Below are positions 34,606 to 43,167 of a DNA stretch of 64,000 nucleotides, piece by piece. The notes under the pieces were generated by a model. It saw only the letters and a program-made list of their open reading frames with translations. It did not search any database and had not been told where the DNA came from. The DNA is from Glebionis coronaria (lineage: Eukaryota; Streptophyta; Magnoliopsida; Asterales; Asteraceae). Within the stretch, counting starts at the first letter, position 1. The number at the start of each line of letters is the position of its first letter. The position numbers and the translations under genes were made by a program. The stretch covers positions 514,670,274 through 514,734,273 of the forward strand of contig CM046878.1 of assembly GCA_025667525.1 (NCBI GenBank). Reading direction: 5' to 3'.

Positions 34606-34958
34606 TGATTGACACTTTGGTTTTCGTTATGGAGGCTCGATATGTGAAGTGGAAGTGAATAACTGAAAATGAGAGTGTCGCCACAAGTGGGGCTAATAAT
34701 TTAGATGCTTCTGTTTTAAAATAATCATAAATGAAAAAAGACAAGTTCAAGTCATAAGACTTATATGTTGTATTTTACATAGGTTGATATGTAAATCACA
34801 TGTGATTTACCACAAATTACATGTGATTTACCACAAATCACATGTGATTTTGTACTTAATTTTAATGGTTTAATGTATCTTCTTTTTTGCTACAAATATA
34901 TTGCTAAACGATTTAATCCAGGTGGTGATGTTTTATGTATTTCAACTTATAAAGGTAT
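34606..34958. other. Short non-coding spacer with palindromes
   Basis: Begins with the TGATT target duplication (34606-34610). No gene. It contains three 16-bp palindromes listed separately. Confidence 0.6.
34793..34850. repeat. Three palindromes AAATCACATGTGATTT at 21-bp spacing
   Basis: Copies lie at 34793-34808, 34814-34829 (one base changed) and 34835-34850, separated by ACCAC. Exact 21-bp spacing, about two helical turns, presents the palindromes on one DNA face. Confidence 0.8.
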
Positions 34959-35240
34959 TGTTGGAAATACGTTTTTACGTATTTAGAAAGGATCGGTCAT
35001 TCCAATGATATTGGGCTCGTGATCCAATATAGCCCATTTAGCCCACATGTAGGGTGGGCTATATATACCCCCTCCTAGCATGTTAGGAGGGGTTGGTCAC
35101 TTTGCATTTTACACACGTTTCACATAATCAATCTTTCTTCTCCTTTCTCTCTCTTCTTTCTCTCTCTAAGTTCTTCATTTCTTCCATCATTCAATAGATT
35201 AATAATAACATGCCTAATCCTTAGAAATCACGATCCTACA
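34959..35240 (+). repeat. Probable 282-bp LTR, hairpin-rich
   Basis: Starts TGTTGGAAATACG and ends GATCCTACA, followed by ATTGGTATCATTAACAGAGG, a primer-site-like sequence with an insertion. A TATA-like GCTATATATACC lies near 35049, and a CT-rich stretch follows. It contains perfect inverted repeats: AAATACGT/ACGTATTT, ATATTGG/CCAATAT, AGCCCAC/GTGGGCT and CCCCTCCTA/TAGGAGGGG. No second copy is visible, but the sequence to its right is interrupted by the Copia insertion at 39789 and may resume beyond the window. Confidence 0.6.
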
Positions 35241-35241
35241 A

Positions 35242-35259
35242 TTGGTATCATTAACAGAG
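35242..35259 (+). other. Primer-site-like sequence
   Basis: TTGGTATCATTAACAGAG resembles TTGGTATCAGAG with four extra bases. It is at the right place, one base after the LTR end. Confidence 0.45.
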
Positions 35260-35261
35260 GA

Positions 35262-37480
35262 TTATAGATAAATCACAGTCTGTAACCCGTTCTTCAAAGA
35301 AAGGGAAGTTTATCTCGCAACGATAACTTACCCTCAAAACGAGAAATTAAAGTTTCTCGGACACGAGCTTCCGTTAAAACTATTCAAAGGTTCTAAGCTC
35401 GTGTAAAGGACTTACAGTCACATAACAGACTGTAACTCGCTCTCAAAAGACAGGAAAGTTCATCCCGATGATGACTTATCCTCAAAACGAGAAATTAAAT
35501 TTTCTCAGACACGAGCTTCCGTTAAAACTATTCAAAGGTTTTAAGCTCGTGTACAAGGACTTACAGTCACATAACAGACTGTAACTCGCTCTCAAAAGAC
35601 GGGAAAGTTCATCCCGATGATGACTTATCCTCAAAACGAGAAATTAAATTTTCTCGGACACGAGCTTATGTTAAAACTATTCAAAGGTTTTAAGCTCGTG
35701 TATAATGATTTACAGTCACATAACAGACTATAACTCGCTCTCAAAAGACAAGAAAGTTCATCCCGATGATGACTTATCCTCAAAACGAGAAATTAATTTT
35801 TCTCATACACCAGCTTCCGTTAAAACTATTCAAAGGTTTTAAGCTCGTGTAAAATGACTTACAGTCAAATTACAGGCTGTAACTCGTTCGTCAAAGATAG
35901 GAAAGCTTATCGATCAATGATAGCTTACCCTTACAACGAGAAATTAATTTTTCTCGGGCACGAGCTATTATTAAAATTATTCAAAGATTTTAAGCTCGTG
36001 TACATGGCGTACAAGCACATTACAGTTTATGCCCTGAACTTCAAAGAAAGGAAAGTTTATCGCCGATGATAAACTTATCCTAACAACGAGAAATTAAGTT
36101 TTCTCGGGCATGAGCTTCTATTCAAAACATTCAAAGTTTTTAAGCTCATGCACAATGGCTCACATTCAAATCACAGTATGTGACCCGAACTTCAGAGAAA
36201 GGGAAGTTTATCTCGCAATGATCACTTACCCTCAAAATGAGAAATTAAATTTTTCTTGGACACGAGCTTACATTTAAGACTATTCAAAGGTTTTAAGCTC
36301 GTGTACAAGGCTTACAGTCGGATCACAGATTCTAACCCGTGCTTCAAAGAAAGGAAAGTTTACCGCCGACGATAAACTTATCCTCAAAAACGAGAAATTA
36401 AATTTTCTCGGACACGAGCTTACATTAAACTATTCAAATGTTTTAAGCTCGTGTATATGACTTACAGTCACATTACAGTCTGTAACTCGATCATCAGAGA
36501 AAGGGAAGTTTATCTACGCAACGATAACTTACCCTCAAAACGAGAAATTAAGTTTTCTCGGACACGAGCTTATCTTAAAACCATTCAAAGGTTTTAAGCT
36601 CGTGTATATGGCTCCTCGTTGAATGACAGACGATGACCCGGAATTCAGAGAAAGGGAAGTTTATCTCTTCAACGATAACTTACCCTCAAAACGAGAAATT
36701 ATTTTTTCTTGGACACGAGCTAAATTTAAAACTATTCAAAAGTTTTAAGCTCGTGTATAAGGCTCATCATTAAATATCAGATGATGACCCGTTCTTCAAA
36801 TAAAGTAAAGTTTATCGCTGATGATAAACTTATCCTTACAACGAGAAATTAATTTTTCTCGGGCATGAGCTTATATTAAAAACATTCGAAGTTTTTTAAG
36901 CTCATGCACAATGGCGTATAATTATATTTCAGATTATGCCCCGTTCTTCAAAGGTAGGAAAGATTATCACCGATGATAAACTTATCCTTACAACGAGAAA
37001 TTAATTTTTCTCGGGCATGAGCTAATGTTAAAAACATTCGAAGTTTTTAAACTCATGCACAATGACTTACAGTTAAATATCAGACTGTAACTCGGACTTC
37101 ATATTTAGGATAGCTTATCTTTAAAGATAGCTTATCCTCGTAACGGGAAATTAAATTTTCTCGGTCATGAGCTTGTATTAAAACATTCCAAGTTTTAAGC
37201 TCAGAAAGGAAAGTGAATCTTTTAAATAAGAGAACTTTTCCTCATAACGAGAAATTCACCTTTCTCGGTCATGAGCTTTACGTTAAAACATTCAAAGTTT
37301 TTCAAGCTCATGAAAACGACTTCTAAGTAAATGTCAACTTAGGACTCGTTCTTCAGTTAAAAGGAAAGTTTATCGCTGATGATAAACTTATCCTTAACAA
37401 CGAGAAGTTTACAACTTCTCGGACTTGAGCTCGTTTTGATAGATATTCAACATCTTAAGCTCAAGTAATTAGTTTTCAAA
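35262..37480 (+). repeat. Tandem hairpin array, about 15 units of about 150 bp
   Basis: The marker GAGAAATT (or a close variant) recurs at 35341, 35489, 35638, 35787, 35938, 36088, 36239, 36392, 36542, 36693, 36843, 36995, 37145, 37249 and 37402. Spacing is 148-153 bp except for one 104-bp unit. Every complete unit holds four inverted repeats in the same order: (a) for example TTACAGTC/GACTGTAA; (b) AAGTTTATC/GATAAACTT; (c) CGAGAAA/TTTCTCG; (d) CACGAGCTT/AAGCTCGTG. Arm sequences differ between units but stay complementary, whereas loops drift. There is no coding frame through it. It follows the probable LTR and primer site, so it would form the leader or body of a non-coding RNA. Function unknown. 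Confidence 0.85.
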
Positions 37481-37840
37481 ACGTTGAACATAATTTTTCG
37501 AGAATTTCTCAAAAAGGTTTTTCTAAATCTTTCAAAATTGTATGTTCAAAAAATGTTTTGATAAAAAGAGCATGTCTTCTAGAATCGATAATATTTACGA
37601 TACTAGAAATGTCATTCAATAATGACACGGGGTTGTAAATAAAGTTCGAGCAGAAGTTCAAATGTTTTAAAACATGCTCAAAATGGTTTGCTATTATTTC
37701 AGATAGTAACCCGCTTTTCATACTCAAGTCAAGCATTTCACCGGAAAGCTTTGACTCAACAATAGGAATTATTTTTCTCGGGCATGGTTTACTTTACAAC
37801 CATGTAAGGGATTGTGTTTACTTTATAACACAATCTAACA
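37481..37840 (+). repeat. Divergent continuation of the hairpin array
   Basis: The sequence no longer aligns easily with the units, but perfect hairpins continue. Examples are TCTAG.ATCG/CGAT.CTAGA (about 37578-37607), TGTCATT/AATGACA (about 37611), AGTCAAGC/GC(T)TTGACT (about 37724), CATGGTT/AACCATG (about 37784) and ATTGTGTT/AACACAAT (about 37811). The stretch 37682-37810 keeps the a-b-c-d order as a sixteenth, highly diverged unit. Confidence 0.65.
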
Positions 37841-39788
37841 CGAATTTATGTACGTGTCAGTGCATTTATTTGTTAACACAAGAGAAATCTTGTTTTTATG
37901 AAGTTATCATCTCCACCAACCGTAGCAATTTACAATTGATATCTACATACTCGACGATGCGACTACTCAAATGGCGACTACAACTCTTTTAATAGAACAC
38001 GGGTCAACAATTGAGGGGGAGCAATTGTCCAGCATTCAGAATCTTTGACGCCAAAAGTGCCAAGTTCACTTGTTGGTGTCAAGACAACGATATCAATCGT
38101 ACACATGGAGTCAAGAGATAACTTCAGACGTGATGAGGCGACTAACATTCGTGAACAAGAACCATGTGCTTCTTTCATATGATGTTCTCCATCATTCAGG
38201 TCCAACCTCATAAATTGCTAATCTTGTGAATACATTATCATATATGATCTTTGCACGTGATAAGTACCTTACACTTGTGTTTAAAAGGTATTTTATTTAC
38301 GTTTCAAGTACACCCTCATTAATTTTAGGGGAGCTTGTGTAATTCATGAAGATAATTGGATTTGCATTTTTCTTCCTAAATTTTCTTAAAATGCTATTAA
38401 ATCAATTGATATTAAAAACATCGATTGGGTTAATATTTTTAATATGGGGGAGAAAATGTGATTTAATATGAGAAATGATTAATCACAAATGGTTTGACTT
38501 AACGTGCTAGCTCATCCCGACATGTGCGAAATGTTTTTGGATATCGTGACATATGTTAAGGGGGAGCAAAATGGATTTGCACTTCAAAATGGATTTCATG
38601 GTGACATACACTTACCCAAAACATCTCTATTCACGACGGTGAAGATTGTGGTGACATAAGGATGGTAGGATAGGTTAAAGTCCAATGATTCCTCTAGAAC
38701 CGGAGGAATCTTCCCAAGGACATTCCATAGCTAGAAATAGTAGTCCTTAGGAAAGATGGAGAAAGATTGTGAACGTAGCTGAATGGCGACCAAGTACTTA
38801 AGTTATCACTATAACAATCACAACAAGGTGCTAGTGATGACGTATTGGTAAGCATTGAAGGGGTTGAAGAATGAAAAAGAATTGTAAAGATAAAGGGTGT
38901 AAAGAAAGAAGCCCTCCTTACAACTTAGGCAGAAACCGGTTCAATACATATGCTATTAAGATCATTGTTTAATGATTCTTGATATTGAAGACAGACATCA
39001 TGGACCCAGTGATGCAAGGCACAACCCATCCCAGCTAACTCAGATATCTCTTACAAGATATTTGTTTTAATCACATGGAGACAACACGTTATCTATTGAT
39101 TTATTCACTCCGAATAAATTGGTATTGAAATGGTGGCACTCCTCTCAAGCCTCCGATCACTAAAAATCCAAAATGCACGATCGAGTCTAGAGCAATTGAG
39201 ATCATCAAATATCTCATTAGGACACACTTTCAGAATTCCTTGCTTCTTTACACACTATGAAAAGTAAGAAAGATTTTAAGAGTCCTACGCAAAATCTTCA
39301 TGATCTTGCCTGAACATCCGAGTAATACAAAAGTATTTACAATGAAGATGGAAATCCTTCTTGAGCGAATATCAAAAAGCTCATGGTAGGTGACTTGTGC
39401 GATTCTTTATGAATCAAACTTGTGATAAATGGAAAGCAACAGTGGTTTAATTCTTAAATGAATTTAAACACGTTCCAGGCCTCTACGCAATATCTTAGTG
39501 GTCTTGCCAGAACACTCAGAGTGATACCTTAGTGTTCACAGTGATGAGTGGAAATCCTTCAAGTGTTAACCTCAAACAGCACTTGGTAGGTAACTTGCAA
39601 GATTCTATACGAATCAAGCTCGTGACAACTAGAAAGCAACGACGGTGCGGTTCTTAAATGAATTTCACTTGTTCTAGGAACATGAATTGACGGCTTCAAA
39701 TCAAGCGGATATTATTATCCAAATGATTCACTCTTTATGTTCGCAGTCAGCTTTGGACGGTCGAATAAAGAGAACGGGTGTACCCGCG
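37841..39788. other. Non-coding, hairpin-bearing sequence up to the Copia insertion
   Basis: No coding frame was supported. Scattered perfect inverted repeats continue: GTGATT/AATCAC (about 38458), GATTCCTC/GAGGAATC (about 38688), GGATA/TATCC (about 39708) and CTCTTTAT/ATAAAGAG (about 39731-39772). Polypurine-like ATGGGGGAGAAAA (38444) and AAGGGGGAGCAAAA (38559) occur. It may be the remainder of the element that starts at 34959. Confidence 0.5.
39283..39678 (+). repeat. Two direct repeats of about 198 bp
   Basis: CCTACGCAAAATCTTCATG... (39283) and CTCTACGCAATATCTTAGTG... (39481) align throughout with moderate divergence. Both keep a GATTC/GAATC hairpin and end at GTTCCAGG / GTTCTAGG. Confidence 0.75.
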
Positions 39789-40188
39789 TGTTAATGCAAT
39801 AATGACTAAAAACGTTACTTGCATTTTTCGGTCTCGCTTAGTTTTGATTACGACAACATGTAAAAACAAGCATTTACGAAAACAACGAAAAACGAATTCT
39901 TGAGTTCAAGTATTTTTCATTTTACCCATTTTCACTTAAGGTATGGATAAACAAGTACTAACCTTAATCAAGTGATCAAGTGATTTAATCTTTTCATAAA
40001 ACTCACTTTTTATTAAATGTGACAAGTTTTTATTAAACTTTCTTTTTAAGAAAATGTTTTATTAAATTAGTTATTTGAAATTTGAAAATGGCATATTCTT
40101 ATTGGGTTAAGAATATTCTTTCAGGATATTTTTTATATCCAGATAAGACCTCCTCCACTAAAGGACGAAAAGGAGCGGAGTCTAGTCC

Positions 40189-40260
40189 GGTGGTACCTTA
40201 GCGCCTAGGCGGTACCTTATCGATAAGGTACCGCGGGCTAAGATAAGGTACCGCGGGCAG
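40189..40260 (+). repeat. Palindromic cassette, LTR copy
   Basis: The central 26-nt palindrome (40209-40234) has 12-bp arms GCGGTACCTTAT/ATAAGGTACCGC around CG. An outer pair GGTACCTTA (40192) and TAAGGTACC (about 40244) can enclose it. Related copies lie at 42590-42660 and 62775-62849. Confidence 0.8.
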
Positions 40261-40275
40261 ATATAGCCGTTGGCT

Positions 40276-40290
40276 CCTTTGTCCTATAAA
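40276..40290 (+). promoter_or_regulatory. TATA box of the Copia LTR
   Basis: CTATAAATAG about 50 bp downstream of the palindromic cassette; a plausible core promoter of the element. Confidence 0.6.
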
Positions 40291-41054
40291 TAGTGGACCA
40301 TTCTCAGCTTTTCACCTCACCTCTTTTGCACATTTATTTCCAGATTCAAACCCCTTCTTTAATCACTCAAATCTTTGATCATTTGTTTGATTATTACTTG
40401 TTTAAGAAGTGAATCTTGCTCTTCCATCCCTTCCTCTCTAAGTGCAAAGAGAAGAACACTATCCTAGTGAAGTGTTGAGTCCACCACCAAAGATCCATTG
40501 AAGATCTAATTTGTGTCATAGTTGTGAAGATCCAAGTAGTTGTGTCTATTTGGAAGTTGTGTATGTATTAAGTATAGTTGTGTAGATTGGTCCTAGCTAC
40601 GATTAGGGCTCGACTTTTAGCTTAGAGTCGGAAATTGGTTAAGCGACGTGTACGGTTTTCTCCACCATAAGGAGCTTGTTGTGTAGTGAACTCTCGAGTA
40701 AGGAGTACTCGAGGAGTGGAGTAGGAACGAGGAGTGAGCTTCGTTGCCGAACCACTATAAATCCTTGGTGTTCGGTTTGATCTTTCTTTACCCTTAACTC
40801 TTTACATTCTTTATTCTTTATGCATATACATGTGTTAGTACTAGATTAGTTACACTATCATTCTTTATTTTTTGTGGATATATTTTTGTTAGTATTAGTT
40901 TAGTTACACTATCATTGTTCATATTGTGCATAAGAAGATATCACATATTTCCTTAAGCCTAAGTTTTTGAAAAAGGATTTTTGGAAACCACATTTTAACA
41001 AGTAAATATAAGAAACTATTCAACCCCCCCCCCCCCCCCTTCTAGTTTCTACAA

Positions 41055-41070
41055 TTGGTATCAGAGCGGG
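41055..41070 (+). other. Primer binding site of the Copia element
   Basis: TTGGTATCAGAGCGGG one base after the LTR, the standard tRNA-Met primer site. Confidence 0.9.
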
Positions 41071-41120
41071 TTGCTCAAGAATTTTTAAAGTATATTGTAT
41101 TTTAAAACTTGAATCGATCT

Positions 41121-43084
41121 ATGGATTCCAACAAGTACCTAGAAGGGCAATCTACACTTTTTGAAACCGATAGTTTTATTTATTGGAAAAATAGATTTGA
41201 AACTTATGTGAAATCAAAAGATTTAGATCTTTGGCATGTTATTACCAATGGTGATTTTTTACCCTTCAATTTAATGAAGTTTCTAAAACAAAAGAATTGG
41301 TCACTTTTGACAAAGCTAATGACGATACTAAAAAGAAACTTTCAAAAAATAATGAGGCTAAAATGGTGATTTATAATGCTTTGCCTAAGAAAGAGTATGA
41401 AAGAATTTTTATGTGTGAAACCGCTAAAGATATTTGGAACACTCTTTTAGTAACCCACCAAGGTAATAGCCAAGTCAAAGAAAGCAAAATCGATCTTCTT
41501 GTCCAACAATATGAACAATTTGTCATCTTAGAAGATGAAACTATTGATAGTGCATTTGCTAGGTTTAACACCATTATTACTAGTCTAAAAGCACTTGATG
41601 AAGGTTTTTCTAGCAAGAACAATGTTAGGAAGTTTCTAAGGGCCTTACATCCAAAGTGGAGAGCAAAAGTCACGGCGATTGAAGAGTCGAAAGATCTCTC
41701 AACTTTATCACTAGATGAACTCATAGGAAACTTAAAGGTTCATGAGATGATAATTTTGAAGGACTCGGAATTAGTGAAAACCAAGAGTGAAAGGAAATCT
41801 CTTGCACTTAAAGCCAAGAAGGCACAAAGTGACCATGATAGTTCCTCGGAAAGCGATGACGAGGAGTATGCATTGGCGGTGAGAGATTTCAGGAAGTTCT
41901 TTCAGAGACGAGGCCAACACGTTAGGCAACCCAACAATGACAAGAAACCATTGTCAAAGAATCGGTTTGTCAAGAACGAAAAAGGTGATAGGAATTGCTT
42001 TAGATGTGGTGATCCAAATCACTTCATTGGTGATTGTCCAAAGCCCGCCCGTGATAAGAACCACACGACATTCGTTAGTGGCGCTTGGAGCGATAGCGGT
42101 GAAGATGATGATGACAACCCCAAAGAGGAGAAATGTCTTATGGCTCACACTTCTAAAGAGGTACATTCCGAAACCGAATATTATAGCAATGATAGTTCCA
42201 CTTTAGATGATATTAAATTTGAAGGCAAATATGATAGCTTACACAAACTTAGTCTTAAATTCATAGAAAAGAATAAAACCTTAAAATCAACCAAAACTAA
42301 GCTTGAAAATGAGATCAATGAACTTAGGGAGAAATTGGCTAAACTTGAGAAAAACAAAGAGGTTGATTTAGGTTGCTTAAGTTGTGAGAAACTTAGATTA
42401 GAGAATGAAGATCTCAAGAGCACCTCCATTAAATTGGAAAAGTTCGTGAAAGGTACTAGTGCTCTTGATGATATGTTAAACAAACAAGTTCATTCTAAGG
42501 AAAGACTTGGTCTAGATTTTAACTCAAATGAAGCCTCAACTAGTGAACCAAAACAAGTCAGGTTTTCACAAAAAACGCCCACTGGACGCGGTTCCAAATT
42601 GTATGGCGCGGTTCCTTATCACTATGGAACCGCCGCCGTAGATAAGGTACCGCGGCCAGAAGTTGTATTTTGTGAAAATCCTGAACTTTCTGAAAAGTCT
42701 AAGTTAGATGAAAAACTAAAGCATCTTACTTTTAATAAGGTACAATTACCCATACTTGACGACAATGCTATTGGTAAGTTCTACAAGCCATTAAGTAAAC
42801 CTCTCATGGGAAATAGAAGTTTATCTAGACTATCCTCTACTCCACCTAGAGTACGGAATGAGTCTAAGCCTAGAAGTAGAACGACAACGCCTAGAAGAGA
42901 TAATCAAAACAACTCACGACCTAGAAGTAAAACTCCAACACCTAGAAGGAATAATAATAACTCTAAACCTAGATCAAATACACCTAGGAGAAATAATGAA
43001 CAACAAAATGGTTACATGAATTACTACCCTCCTCCATTTTGTTCTCCATGGGGAATCCCCTCCTCATTCATGCATCCCAACTAA
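41121..43084 (+). pseudogene. gag: Copia gag
   Basis: Starts MDSNKYLEGQSTLFETDSF at 41121. A one-base shift near 41270 moves the rest to another frame (FDKANDDTKKKLSKNNEAKM onward). Conserved parts are the Copia Gag core (AKDIWNTLLVTHQGNSQVKE, LRALHPKWRAKVTAIEESKD), a CCHC zinc knuckle CFRCGDPNHFIGDC (about 41996-42037), and a long Lys/Glu/Leu coiled coil (about 42230-42450). A basic C-terminal repeat region with TPRR motifs follows at 42862-42996. The palindromic cassette is embedded at 42590-42660 and is translated. The frame ends at TAA 43082, which by position could be a changed CAA. Confidence 0.85.
42590..42660 (+). repeat. Palindromic cassette, gag copy
   Basis: The central 26-nt unit (42608-42633) has arms GCGGTTCC/GGAACCGC around ten bases. 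The outer sequence CGCGGTTCC (42587) faces GGTACCGCG (42646) with one mismatch. It lies inside the gag frame. Confidence 0.8.
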
Positions 43085-43167
43085 ATGCAAGGGATGTTTG
43101 GAACTAACAATTTTGGACCCATGAGATATTGGGGACCAAATGTTTGATCTTGTGTGTTGTTACCTAG

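Larger units (their letters stand above)
39789..41053 (+). repeat. Copia 5' LTR (1265 bp)
   Basis: Starts TGTTAATGCAATAATG and ends TAGTTTCTACA. It matches 63795-64000 over the visible part. Around 40275-40290 lies CCTATAAATAGTGG, a good TATA box. A C-homopolymer (about 15 C) sits at 41024-41039. It includes one copy of the palindromic cassette described at 40189-40260. Confidence 0.9.

Noticed and set aside
35262..37480. CRISPR array or known satellite
   Set aside because: Units of about 150 bp have no separate spacer class, and this is plant DNA. The four-hairpin structure does not match a CRISPR repeat. A novel satellite remains possible but does not explain the paired changes.
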